Shown here: positions 26,314 to 34,843 of the stretch, one piece after another | Position numbering within the stretch: the first letter of the stretch is position 1 | How the letters are laid out: every line of letters starts with the position of its first letter | Origin: Tetragenococcus sp041859945 | Lineage (GTDB): Bacteria > Bacillota > Bacilli > Lactobacillales > Enterococcaceae | Assembly (NCBI GenBank): GCA_041859945.1 | Contig: JBFLGC010000010.1 | Span: 1-62,904 of the forward strand | Direction: 5' to 3' | DNA: 62,904 nucleotides | Translations under genes and position numbers: made by a program | The notes under the pieces: model-generated | What the model was told of the DNA's origin: nothing | What the model saw: the letters and a program-made list of their open reading frames with translations, nothing else | Database searches by the model: none

Positions 26314-28128
26314 ATGATGGGATTTGTAAAAAAGAAAGCTGAATTAGCACTTGCAAAATATGTTTTCCAAATAAGCCAAGAAAAAGCTGATATTCATTTA
26401 ATGATTGAACCTGAACAATTCTCGCTTAAGGATCCTAAGCTAGATGATGCCTATATGATTACAGTAGTTGAAGGAGAAGGGAAAATCGTTGCTAGTAATG
26501 AACGGTCTTTATTGCTCGGAGTGTATCATTTTCTTCGTGAATGTGGCTGTTCTTTTGTACGACCAGGAAAAGAAAACGAGCGTATACCCAAACGTTTCAT
26601 AAAAGAACTTTCCGTCAATTTAAAAATTGTTTGTGCCCATCGCTATCGTGGGATCTGTATCGAAGGGTCTTGTAATTTGGAAGATACCTTAGCACTAATA
26701 GAATGGATGCCTAAAGTTGGATTCAATACCTATTTCATGCAATTTCGCGAAGGCTATCAGTTTTTTGAGTGGTGGTATAAGAGTGTAGACAATAAATCAC
26801 GAGAAAATTGGCCTTTTGATCTAACTATTGAAAAAACGTTATTGCCTCCAATCATAGCTTGTGCCAAAGAAAATGGCTTAAGCTACCAAGGTGTTGGTCA
26901 TGGTTTTACTTGTGAATGTTTCGGAATTGCTGGTCTAGGATGGATGGAAATTGAAGAATGGCCTAAAAACTATCAATATGCCTTAGCAATGCGTCAAGGG
27001 ATTCGTGATATGGCCTACAATATCCCACTTATTAGTGCCTTGTGTTATTCTAATCCTGACGTTCAAAAACGAATCGTCACAAAGGCGGTTGACTACATTT
27101 CACTGCATCCAGAGTTAGACGCTGTTCATTTTTGGTTGGATGATGGAAACAATAACAAGTGTGAATGTGAAAACTGTAAAGATACTCGAGTGGCAGATTT
27201 CTATGTCCAAATTTTGAATCAATTAGATGAAGAACTGACAAAACAAAAGCTAGAGGTTCAACTTGTATTTTTAGCTTATCATGAAACGCTGTGGCCACCT
27301 CTTTTAAAAAAGATCAAAAATCCCAATCGTTTTATTTTTATGTTTGCTCCTATCCAACGGTCTTTTACTGAAGGATTTCCTAGTATCGATGAGGCTCCTC
27401 AGGCAAAAGAGTATTGTCTCAATCAACAGCCTTTCCCACAAAACAATCGCGAGGCTGCCAGTTTTTTAAAAGACTGGAACGATTATTTAGAATCATGCCA
27501 TTTTGATAAAAGCTTCAGTTTTGATTTTGATTATTATTTGAATAATTTTGGAGATCCCGGCCAATTTTTTCAAGCAGCTATCATTTATGAAGATGTGCGA
27601 AAATTAAAAAATAATGGCTTGAATGGGGTCATCAATTGCCAAATACAACGATTGTTTGGTCATGCCAGCTTGCCTATATTTGTGCTTGCTCAAACTTTAG
27701 TCGATCCTGACCAAGAATTTGAAAACATCGTCTCTGAGTTTTTTAAAGGTGCTTTTGGGTAATCTGCAGACGAAATGGAAGTTTTTTGGAAAAAGTTGAC
27801 GGAGTATTCGGACTTCATGAGAAAAGAGGAAGTTGCGAAAGAAGAGGATATTCAAAAATTAGCTAAATTACTACAAGATCCGCCTAAAATTGCCTGTGAA
27901 GATATTACCACAGCAAGTTTTTATCGAACGTTTTTGGTTCAGTTAAAAATCTATTATTGGTTAAATTTATTAGAAGAACAGAGAGTTTGTGATCGATCCG
28001 TTACGACCAAGATTGAGAAAGAATTATTCGCTTTTCTTGAAAAGTATGAGAATGAATCTTCTTTAGATTACGATCTGCATTATGTCAGACAGTACGTCAA
28101 GAATCGATATCATTTTGAAAAGGAATGA
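26314..28128 (+). pseudogene. DUF4838 / GH163-like protein split by one in-frame stop codon
   Basis: Two open stretches, 26314-27759 and 27763-28128, lie in one frame and are separated only by TAA at 27760-27762. Read through, they give a 604-residue protein (GAFG-stop-SADEMEVFWKKL). CAA to TAA is the simplest cause. The first part has an N-terminal alpha/beta domain (VVEGEGKIVASNERSLLLGVYHFLRECGC) and the DUF4838 core with WLDDGNNNKCECENC. DUF4838 defines GH163, whose characterised members are endo-beta-N-acetylglucosaminidases acting on N-glycans; that activity is not proven here. No signal peptide is present. The cut removes only the last helical 120 residues, so partial function is possible. 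Confidence 0.78.
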
Positions 28129-28146
28129 GTAAGCACTCATTCCTTT
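28119..28146. terminator. Bidirectional terminator overlapping both stop codons
   Basis: AAAGGAATGAGT (28119-28130) pairs perfectly with ACTCATTCCTTT (28135-28146) around AAGC. The stem contains the stop codon of the DUF4838 gene on the plus strand and that of the convergent LacI gene on the minus strand. Confidence 0.8.
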
Positions 28147-29126
28147 ACTTTGGTTGTTTGACGCCTTATCAATTGAACTGATATCGGAGAGTAGGTCACA
28201 TTTGCATCGTTTAATTGGTTATAAAGGTATCTAAACGAATTTCTAGCTTGTTCTTCAATGGAGTAGTCTATCGTGGTTAGATTCATAAGTTTACCGATCG
28301 TGCTATTATCACAACCAATGACTTGGACATCATCTGGGACGCTATAGTTCATGTAGTGTAATTCTGAAATAAATTCACCTGCTAAATAATCTTCATGGAA
28401 TATGATGGCATCGGGCCGCTTCTTTTTATCAGTTTTCGCCCAAATATGAGCAATTTCTCGGCCACTTAGTTGTTTGTCAACATTTATCGTTACCCAATGT
28501 TTATCTAGTATCAGCTCAGGATTTTCTTTATAGAAAGTGTCGATTGCTTTCAAACGACTCTGAGTATTATTATTTTCTTGATAACCGATCACATGGCCAA
28601 TTTTTGATTTCCCACACTGGTGATAAAGATAATTCAATGACTGCAAATAGCCACTGTAATTATCAACACTACAAGAATATATATCTGGATCATTTAGTTT
28701 ATGCCACGTTGCAATGGGGCCATATTTTGTGTGCTTTTTAATTTCGGACCAATCGTTTGACTTTATCAAAATAAAAACACCATCTAGCTTTTTTTGCCTC
28801 ATCAAATCTAAGTATTCAATTTCCTTATTCGAATTTCCATCCGTCAAATAAGAAGTCACATAATAGCCGTATTGAATCGCTTCGTCCAAAAAATAATTTA
28901 AATAGGTTCCAAATTGATCAAAATAACCATTTGAAATAAAACCAATTGTCTTTGTTGTTCCCAAACGAAAATCACGAGCAATTTGATTTGGCACATAGCC
29001 AAGCGTTTGAATGGCTTTTTCAATTTTTTCAGCACTTGCTTTGCTGACATAACCTTTATTTGTCACATACCTAGAAACAGTTGACTTTGAAAGACCGCAC
29101 TGTTTTGCCACTTTTTCTATGGTCAC
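28137..29126 (-). CDS. LacI-family transcriptional regulator
   Basis: This regulator of about 329 residues has an N-terminal helix-turn-helix and hinge (IEKVAKQCGLSKSTVSRYVTNKGYVS, then IQTLGYVPNQIARDF) and a periplasmic-binding-protein-like sensor domain (TTKTIGFISNGYF, VQVIGCDNST). The frame opens at an ATG six codons upstream, but that ATG has no ribosome site and its own codons spell CAGGAGGAT, an excellent site for GTG 29126. I therefore prefer the GTG. It is convergent with the second carbohydrate island and probably represses it through the palindrome at 17065-17080. The link is inferred. Confidence 0.88.
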   Translation of the reverse strand: MTIEKVAKQCGLSKSTVSRYVTNKGYVSKASAEKIEKAIQTLGYVPNQIARDFRLGTTKTIGFISNGYFDQFGTYLNYFLDEAIQYGYYVTSYLTDGNSNKEIEYLDLMRQKKLDGVFILIKSNDWSEIKKHTKYGPIATWHKLNDPDIYSCSVDNYSGYLQSLNYLYHQCGKSKIGHVIGYQENNNTQSRLKAIDTFYKENPELILDKHWVTINVDKQLSGREIAHIWAKTDKKKRPDAIIFHEDYLAGEFISELHYMNYSVPDDVQVIGCDNSTIGKLMNLTTIDYSIEEQARNSFRYLYNQLNDANVTYSPISVQLIRRQTTKVKE

Positions 29127-29353
29127 AACCTTATCCTCCTGCATTGTTTTTTTCTATCATAACATAAATCAAAAGAAGATAGGTAAGTTCATTGAATGAA
29201 AAGATCTTATTTGATAAGTCCGTCATTATCAAATATGGAAAGCATGATAAATGTTGCCATTCACAGCTAATTTTTAGTTGATGGACGGCTACGCTTTTCA
29301 ACTATAAAGTAACTAAAGGGAAACACAAATTTTCTTGTGGCCATCCTTTTGGT
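29127..29353. other. Regulator upstream region without a gene
   Basis: On the minus strand, TGTTATGAT just before the LacI gene resembles an extended -10 element. Nothing else is recognised up to the tandem repeat at 29354. Confidence 0.4.
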
Positions 29354-29437
29354 AAACTAGCGTACATTTAGAAACTAAACGTGCGTAAGTCCGGCAAACT
29401 AACGTGCATTTAGGCCTTAAACGTGCGTAAGTCGACC
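29354..29437. repeat. Two adjacent copies of a 42-bp direct repeat
   Basis: Unit 1 (29354-29395) and unit 2 (29396-29437) both start AAACTA, contain CATTTAG and AAACGTGCGTAAGTC, and differ at a handful of positions. Within each unit CGTGC/CGTAC recurs, giving a finer sub-repeat. No function is recognised. Confidence 0.75.
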
Positions 29438-29454
29438 GCACAAAACCTGCACAA

Positions 29455-29488
29455 TAAAAAACCGTGAGCGAACTCGCGGTTTTTTTGC
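29455..29488 (-). terminator. Terminator of the former PTS EIIC gene
   Basis: AAAAAACCGTGAG pairs with CTCGCGGTTTTTT (one G-T pair) around CGAA. On the minus strand it is followed by a T-rich tail, directly downstream of the EIIC remnant. Confidence 0.75.
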
Positions 29489-29494
29489 TAGTAC

Positions 29495-29720
29495 TTATTC
29501 TTCTTCGCTTTCTAATTCTTCTTTCAAATAATTCTTCTTGACGACTCTAAAGAATGGGTAATAGATGAGTGCATCAACAACGAGCAGCACGATTTGTAAA
29601 AGGGAGCCGCGAATATTGTGGCTAGAAAACCGCTAATGATCGGCGGCATGGTCCATGGCACAGCGACGCCATTTGTCTGAGGAATTAGCCGGTACTCATG
29701 GAAAAATAAGTAATGATCAC
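29495..29720 (-). pseudogene. C-terminal remnant of a lactose/cellobiose-type PTS EIIC gene
   Basis: Read on the minus strand, the segment VIITYFSMSTG, then PQTNGVAVPWTMPPIISGFL, then IRGSLLQIVLLVVDALIYYP and FFRVVKKNYLKEE matches the end of EIIC membrane subunits that import cellobiose or similar disaccharides. The pieces lie in three frames: one base is missing after the GGC of STG and another after GCCACA. Everything upstream has been deleted. The old terminator survives just past its TAA. Confidence 0.82.
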
Positions 29721-29724
29721 AATA

Positions 29725-29753
29725 AAAAGCCTATCGACTGTCGATAGGCTTTT
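29725..29753 (-). terminator. Terminator of hemW
   Basis: AAAAGCCTATCGA pairs perfectly with TCGATAGGCTTTT around a 3-base loop. On the minus strand it is followed by TTTTTATT, seven bases beyond the hemW stop. Confidence 0.85.
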
Positions 29754-29759
29754 GTCATA

Positions 29760-30917
29760 TTATTCATTCAGCAGGAATCGTTCGAAAACGTCATTGCCTA
29801 AAAAGATCCCTTGTTGGGTCAAACGGATGTGACCTTGATCAAGCATGATCCATTTTTTGTCTAACAAGTCGGGTAACACATCTTCATATATTGAAAAGAA
29901 ATCTTTTTGGAATTTTTCTTTGAACCGTGAAAGTGAAACACCTTCAACTTTTCTTAAGCCTAGAAACATTTCTTCTTCTATTTGACTTTTGACTGATAAG
30001 TTTTCCTTTTCTAAGCGAGGTAGGCGACCTTCTCGCAAAGGTTTCAAGTAATGTTGGATCGGGCCAAAATTTTGGTAACGGCAATTGCCTAAGTAGCCAC
30101 TTGCGCCGGCGCCAAAACCATAATAATTTTCGTTGTTCCAGTAGACCAGATTATGCTTTGATTCAAACCCTTTTTTGGCAAAATTGCTGATTTCGTATTG
30201 CTGATGATGCGAATTTTCCATCGCTTGGATCGTCTCTAAAAACATTTGACTTTCGATTTCTTGTGTGGGCAATTCGAGACGACCTTGACGGACCCAGTTC
30301 ATAAACATGGTTTTATTTTCTAGAATCAAGGAATAAAGGGCATAGTGGGGCAGATCTAATGCGATCGCTTTTTGTAAACTATCCCGGAAATCTTCTAGCG
30401 TTTGTCCAGGCAAGGCATAGATAAGATCGATGCTGATATTCTCAAATTGATGTCTGTCTAATAGATCGAGCGTCTGGTAAACGTCGGCTGCTGAATGTTT
30501 ACGGCCGATCTTTTTGAGTAAGCGATCGTTAAATGTTTGAACGCCAATTGAAATACGATTGACTCCTTGGTTTTTTAGGACGGCCATTTTATCCTCTGTC
30601 AAATCACCAGGGTTGGCTTCAACGGTAAATTCTTTGGTTTCACTAGTGGGCAGTAATTGATGGATACCATCTAGTAGCGTATCCAATTGTTTGGCTGACA
30701 ATGAAGTCGGTGTCCCGCCCCCGATATAAATAGTTTCACAATTTTTAGTTGGAAAACGTTCATAGGTAAGTTTGATTTCTTTTAATAATAGTTGGATGTA
30801 CTCGTCGACAGGCTGCCCCTCAATGAATACTTTGTTGAAATCACAGTAATAGCAAATATGCTCACAAAACGGGATATGGATATAAGCCGAAATGTTTTTT
30901 ATATAGCTTTGAGTCAT
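29760..30917 (-). CDS. hemW: Radical SAM heme chaperone HemW
   Basis: This 385-residue cytoplasmic protein resembles oxygen-independent coproporphyrinogen III oxidase. The radical SAM cluster ligands are Cys18, Cys22 and Cys25 (CEHICYYCDF); the residue after the next position is Phe rather than the fourth Cys of HemN, which marks HemW. IYIGGGTPTSL and the C-terminal HemN domain (FGAGASGYLGNCRYQNFGP) are present. HemW proteins bind heme for delivery to respiratory enzymes. The ATG follows TAGGAGG. In many Firmicutes hemW sits beside hrcA in the same direction; here it is divergent from it. Confidence 0.92.
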   Translation of the reverse strand: MTQSYIKNISAYIHIPFCEHICYYCDFNKVFIEGQPVDEYIQLLLKEIKLTYERFPTKNCETIYIGGGTPTSLSAKQLDTLLDGIHQLLPTSETKEFTVEANPGDLTEDKMAVLKNQGVNRISIGVQTFNDRLLKKIGRKHSAADVYQTLDLLDRHQFENISIDLIYALPGQTLEDFRDSLQKAIALDLPHYALYSLILENKTMFMNWVRQGRLELPTQEIESQMFLETIQAMENSHHQQYEISNFAKKGFESKHNLVYWNNENYYGFGAGASGYLGNCRYQNFGPIQHYLKPLREGRLPRLEKENLSVKSQIEEEMFLGLRKVEGVSLSRFKEKFQKDFFSIYEDVLPDLLDKKWIMLDQGHIRLTQQGIFLGNDVFERFLLNE

Positions 30918-31009
30918 AAAAAAATCCTCCTAAATCGTTCGAAATATAGTGTATCACATTGTTCAAGAGGATGGTAAAGTTTTGGATAAAAATAGGTTTT
31001 TCAAACGGA

Positions 31010-31036
31010 TTAGCACTCTGACATAAAGAGTGCTAA
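31010..31036 (+). promoter_or_regulatory. CIRCE operator 1 (HrcA binding site)
   Basis: TTAGCACTC-N9-GAGTGCTAA matches the CIRCE consensus perfectly. It lies upstream of the -35 box of the heat-shock operon. Confidence 0.97.
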
Positions 31037-31053
31037 TTTTTGAGAGTTTCTTC

Positions 31054-31081
31054 TTGACTTCTCTTAGAAATGTGGTATATT
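31054..31081 (+). promoter_or_regulatory. Heat-shock operon promoter
   Basis: TTGACT (31054-31059) and TATATT (31076-31081) are 16 bases apart, with a TGG extension before the -10 box. The promoter is framed by one CIRCE element on each side, so HrcA can repress it when chaperones are plentiful. Confidence 0.85.
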
Positions 31082-31091
31082 AATAAATGTA

Positions 31092-31118
31092 TTAGCACTT
31101 AGATGCAAAGAGTGCTAA
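31092..31118 (+). promoter_or_regulatory. CIRCE operator 2 (HrcA binding site)
   Basis: TTAGCACTT-N9-GAGTGCTAA differs from the consensus at one position of the left arm. It lies in the untranslated leader just before the hrcA ribosome binding site. Confidence 0.95.
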
Positions 31119-31133
31119 TGAGAGGTGATTCAT

Positions 31134-32177
31134 TTGCTGACAAAAAGACAAGAAGAAATTTTGCGTTTGATCATCCAAAATTATACGATCACGGGACAAC
31201 CGATCGGCTCTAAAAAGCTGATGGAAGAGGGTGTGAAGGCTAGTTCAGCAACGATTCGCAATGACATGAAAGACTTAGAAGCTTCTGGATTGTTGATGAA
31301 GACGCACTCGTCATCGGGAAGGATCCCTTCTCTCGTTGGGTATCGTTACTATGTAGATCATCTTCTTTCTCCACTTGACATCAGTGATCGTGAGGCCGCG
31401 TGGATACGCCACTCCTTTGAGGATGAGTTTCATGAAATCGACGATATCATCCAACGATCGGCGACGATGTTATCCCAATTGACGAGCTATACGGCTATTA
31501 TGTTAGGCCCTGATGTGAATGATCGGAAACTGACTGGTTTTCGGGTCATTCCTTTAAATAGACGTCAAGTGATCGCAATCGTTGTTACTGATAAGGGAAA
31601 TGTAGAGAGCAAAGTTTTCTCTATCCCTAGTTATTTGGAAAGTGAAGACTTAGAAACAATTGTACGGATCATTAATGATAAACTGATCGGAGAGTCTTTG
31701 ATCACGGTCTACCATCGATTGCGTACTGAGATCCCTATGATTTTGCATAAGTATTTCCAGTCTACAGAAGGGATTTTGGATCTGTTTGATTTGATGCTCA
31801 GTAATATATTTCAGGAAAAAGTCTTTGTCGGTGGACGGATGAACATCTTGAACTTTGATCAACAAAGAGATGTGGAAGAGTTAAAGTCCATGTACTCGTT
31901 GATGAAAAATGGCGATCAGCTGAACCAACTACTGAATCCACATGAAGCAGGTTTCCAGATAAAGATCGGTGGTACCGAACTTGGCAATAATCTGCTAGAT
32001 AACATGAGCTTGATCCAATCAGGTTATGAGATCAAAGGACATGGGACGGGCTCGATTGCACTTTTGGGGCCGACAAGCATGTCTTATTCACGCATGGTAG
32101 GCTTGATAGGTGTCTTACAAAAGGAATTGGAAGAAACATTAGCTGGTTATTATCGCTCGTTAGATTCGATCAGTTAG
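31134..32177 (+). CDS. hrcA: Heat-inducible transcription repressor HrcA
   Basis: This 347-residue repressor binds the two CIRCE elements in front of its own gene, and GroEL availability sets its activity. The N-terminal winged helix contains TKRQEEILRLIIQNY, SKKLMEEGVKASSATIRNDM and THSSSGRIPSLVGYRYYVDH; the GAF-like regulatory part follows. The frame opens at GTG 31125, but TTG 31134 lies 8 bases after GAGAGG and gives the usual MLTKRQ start. First gene of hrcA-grpE-dnaK-dnaJ. Confidence 0.96.
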   Translation: MLTKRQEEILRLIIQNYTITGQPIGSKKLMEEGVKASSATIRNDMKDLEASGLLMKTHSSSGRIPSLVGYRYYVDHLLSPLDISDREAAWIRHSFEDEFHEIDDIIQRSATMLSQLTSYTAIMLGPDVNDRKLTGFRVIPLNRRQVIAIVVTDKGNVESKVFSIPSYLESEDLETIVRIINDKLIGESLITVYHRLRTEIPMILHKYFQSTEGILDLFDLMLSNIFQEKVFVGGRMNILNFDQQRDVEELKSMYSLMKNGDQLNQLLNPHEAGFQIKIGGTELGNNLLDNMSLIQSGYEIKGHGTGSIALLGPTSMSYSRMVGLIGVLQKELEETLAGYYRSLDSIS

Positions 32178-32214
32178 TGGTTTAATAAGTTGATAAAGAA
32201 GGGAAGTTGATCCA

Positions 32215-32793
32215 TTGTCCGAGAAAGAAAAAGTTTCAGAAGAAAACGCCGTTGAAAAAAAGACAGAGACGAATGATGCTGAAACAAATGTCACGGAAGT
32301 CCTTGAAGAAGATCAAGGCCAAGTAACGGAAGAAAAAGAAGTTTCTGAAGTAGATGCTTTAAAAGCAGAGCTGGATGAAATGGAAGACAAATTTCTGCGA
32401 GCAAGAGCTGAAATAGCGAATATGACCAACAGAAATCGTAATGAGCGCGAGTCGCTCATAAAATATCGTTCGCAAGATTTAGGTAAAAAGATCTTACCTG
32501 TGATTGATAATTTAGAAAGAGCCTTGACGACTGAAGTAGCCGATGAAGCGGCTGAAAATCTTAAAAAGGGCGTGCAGATGGTTTATGACAGCCTGATGAC
32601 CGCTTTAAAAGAAGAAGGTATCGAAGAAATACTAGCACAAGATCAAACGTTTGATCCAAGTATTCATCAAGCAGTACAAACAGTGCCTGCCGATAGTGAT
32701 CATCCAGCAGAAACAGTTGTTCAAGTATTACAAAAAGGTTATCAATTACGCGATCGGATCTTGCGTCCTAGCATGGTCATCGTCGCACAATAA
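32215..32793 (+). CDS. grpE: Nucleotide exchange factor GrpE
   Basis: This 192-residue co-chaperone releases ADP from DnaK. A long acidic, disordered N-terminus (about 50 residues) is followed by the coiled coil (KAELDEMEDKFLRARAEIANMTNRN) and the C-terminal beta domain (QTVPADSDHPAETVVQVLQKGYQLRDRILRPSMV), which matches the family signature. Translation starts at TTG 32215 behind GAAGGGAAG. It lies between hrcA and dnaK with short gaps, as usual in Firmicutes. Confidence 0.96.
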   Translation: MSEKEKVSEENAVEKKTETNDAETNVTEVLEEDQGQVTEEKEVSEVDALKAELDEMEDKFLRARAEIANMTNRNRNERESLIKYRSQDLGKKILPVIDNLERALTTEVADEAAENLKKGVQMVYDSLMTALKEEGIEEILAQDQTFDPSIHQAVQTVPADSDHPAETVVQVLQKGYQLRDRILRPSMVIVAQ

Positions 32794-32823
32794 AAATAGT
32801 AAAGAAATGAAGGAGATTTTATT

Positions 32824-34656
32824 ATGAGTAAAATTATCGGTATCGATCTTGGGACTACTAACTCAGCAGTGGCAGTCTTAGAAGGCGGAGAAGCAAAAAT
32901 CATTACAAATCCAGAAGGCAATCGTACAACACCTTCTGTTGTGGCTTTTAAAAATGGCGAGATCCAAGTAGGTGAAGTTGCCAAGCGTCAAGCTGTAACC
33001 AACCCTAATACTGTTTCTTCGATCAAACGTCATATGGGTGAAGCAGGTTATAAAGTAGAAGTTGATGGTAAAAGTTATACTCCTCAAGAAATTTCTGCTA
33101 TGATTTTGCAACATATCAAGAGTTTTTCTGAAGAATATTTAGGTGAAAAAGTTGAAAAAGCAGTCATCACTGTTCCAGCTTATTTCAATGACTCACAACG
33201 CCAAGCTACCAAAGACGCTGGTAAGATCGCGGGACTCGAAGTAGAACGTATCGTCAATGAACCAACTGCGGCTGCTTTGGCTTATGGCCTTGACAAGACG
33301 GAACAAGATGAAAAAATCTTAGTATTCGACCTTGGTGGTGGGACTTTCGACGTGTCTATCCTTGAATTAGGCGATGGCGTCTTTGATGTATTAGCAACTG
33401 CCGGAGATAACCATTTAGGTGGCGATGATTTTGATGAAAAGATCATGAACTACTTAGTGGAAGATTTCAAGAAACAAAATGGGATCGACCTTAGCAAAGA
33501 TAAGATGGCTGTTCAACGTTTGAAGGATGCCGCTGAAAAAGCAAAAAAAGACTTGTCAGGTGTATCGAGCACACAAATCAGTTTGCCGTTCATTACCGCA
33601 GGCGATGCTGGTCCGTTGCATTTAGAAACAACTTTGACGCGTGCTAAATTTGATGAATTGACAGCAGATCTGGTCGAACGTACTAAAAAACCAGTTCGTC
33701 AAGCAATGAAAGATGCAGGTCTTTCTTCTTCTGAAATCGACCAAGTTATTTTAGTCGGTGGTTCGACACGTATCCCCGCTGTTGTAGATACAGTTCGTAA
33801 AGAAACTGGCAAAGAACCCAATAAATCAGTAAACCCAGATGAAGTAGTAGCGATGGGTGCTGCGATCCAAGGTGGCGTTATCACAGGTGATGTCAAAGAT
33901 GTCGTTTTACTTGATGTTACCCCACTTTCACTTGGTATCGAAACAATGGGTGGTGTCTTCACTAAACTGATCGACCGTAACACAACGATCCCAACGAGCA
34001 AATCGCAAGTGTTCTCAACGGCGGCTGATAATCAACCGGCTGTAGACATTCACGTATTACAAGGGGAACGTCCAATGGCAGCTGATAACAAGACTTTGGG
34101 AAGATTCCAATTAACGGATATTCCGCCTGCTCCTCGGGGGATCCCTCAAATCGAAGTATCATTTGATATCGATAAGAATGGGATCGTTAATGTTTCTGCC
34201 AAAGATCTAGGCACACAAAAAGAACAAAAGATCACGATCAAGTCTTCTTCAGGTCTTTCTGATGAAGAAATCGATCGCATGGTCAAAGATGCTGAATCTA
34301 ATGCAGATGCTGATAAATCACGCAAAGAAGAAGCGGATCTTCGCAATGACGTCGATGCTTTGTTATTCACAGTCGATAAGACTTTGAAAGAATTAGAAGG
34401 CAAAGTCGAAGAAGCAGAAGTGAAAAAGGCTGAAGCGGCACGCGATGAATTGAAAGCTGCTGTTGAAGCAAATGACTTGGAACAAATGAAAGAAAAGCGC
34501 GATGCTTTGAACGAAATCGTTCAAAATTTGACTGTCAAATTATATGAACAAGCAGCTCAACAACAACAAGCACAACAAGATACAGATGGTACTCAAGGTA
34601 GTGCTGATGATGTCGTTGATGCCGATTTTGAAGAAGTGGACGATGATGATAAATAA
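32824..34656 (+). CDS. dnaK: Chaperone DnaK (Hsp70)
   Basis: This ATP-dependent chaperone has 610 residues. The nucleotide-binding domain shows IIGIDLGTTNSAVAV, FDLGGGTFDVSIL and ILVGGSTRIPAV. The substrate-binding domain begins near VVLLDVTPLSLGIETMGG, and the tail ends in an acidic EEVDDDDK after a Q-rich linker. As in other Gram-positive DnaK proteins, a loop of about 24 residues present in E. coli DnaK is absent from the N-terminal domain. The ATG follows AAGGAG. Expression is set by the CIRCE-controlled promoter upstream of hrcA; a terminator-like stem follows the gene. Confidence 0.98.
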   Translation: MSKIIGIDLGTTNSAVAVLEGGEAKIITNPEGNRTTPSVVAFKNGEIQVGEVAKRQAVTNPNTVSSIKRHMGEAGYKVEVDGKSYTPQEISAMILQHIKSFSEEYLGEKVEKAVITVPAYFNDSQRQATKDAGKIAGLEVERIVNEPTAAALAYGLDKTEQDEKILVFDLGGGTFDVSILELGDGVFDVLATAGDNHLGGDDFDEKIMNYLVEDFKKQNGIDLSKDKMAVQRLKDAAEKAKKDLSGVSSTQISLPFITAGDAGPLHLETTLTRAKFDELTADLVERTKKPVRQAMKDAGLSSSEIDQVILVGGSTRIPAVVDTVRKETGKEPNKSVNPDEVVAMGAAIQGGVITGDVKDVVLLDVTPLSLGIETMGGVFTKLIDRNTTIPTSKSQVFSTAADNQPAVDIHVLQGERPMAADNKTLGRFQLTDIPPAPRGIPQIEVSFDIDKNGIVNVSAKDLGTQKEQKITIKSSSGLSDEEIDRMVKDAESNADADKSRKEEADLRNDVDALLFTVDKTLKELEGKVEEAEVKKAEAARDELKAAVEANDLEQMKEKRDALNEIVQNLTVKLYEQAAQQQQAQQDTDGTQGSADDVVDADFEEVDDDDK

Positions 34657-34678
34657 TCTTCATCAAAAGATTTGTAGG

Positions 34679-34710
34679 AGAGCCAAAGAAATTTTCCTTT
34701 GGCTCTTTCT
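34679..34710 (+). terminator. Terminator between dnaK and dnaJ
   Basis: AGAGCCAAAG (34679-34688) pairs with CTTTGGCTCT (34697-34706), followed by TTCTTAT. It probably reduces read-through from dnaK into dnaJ. TGTTAAAAT near 34796 could serve as an extended -10 box for a separate dnaJ promoter. Confidence 0.75.
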
Positions 34711-34843
34711 TATGACTAAGATCGGTTTTACCTATTTTTGAGTGGGAATTTACGAATAAAAAGGTGTAAAAATATGTTTCTTCCTTCAAATATATGTTAA
34801 AATACGTAAGACTGTTAATTGAAATGAAAGTGGAGGAAAGCTA

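Noticed and set aside
29354..29437. Tandem repeats considered as a CRISPR array
   Set aside because: There are only two adjacent units without spacers and no cas genes in the window. The RuvC protein at 51317 is a TnpB beside tnpA, not a Cas12.
31010..31118. Two similar inverted repeats considered as a new repeat element
   Set aside because: They are the well-known CIRCE operators of HrcA.
32742..34403. Long minus-strand open frames opposite dnaK (80-100 codons)
   Set aside because: They mirror the codon pattern of dnaK, have no ribosome binding sites and no recognisable domains. They are shadows of the sense gene.
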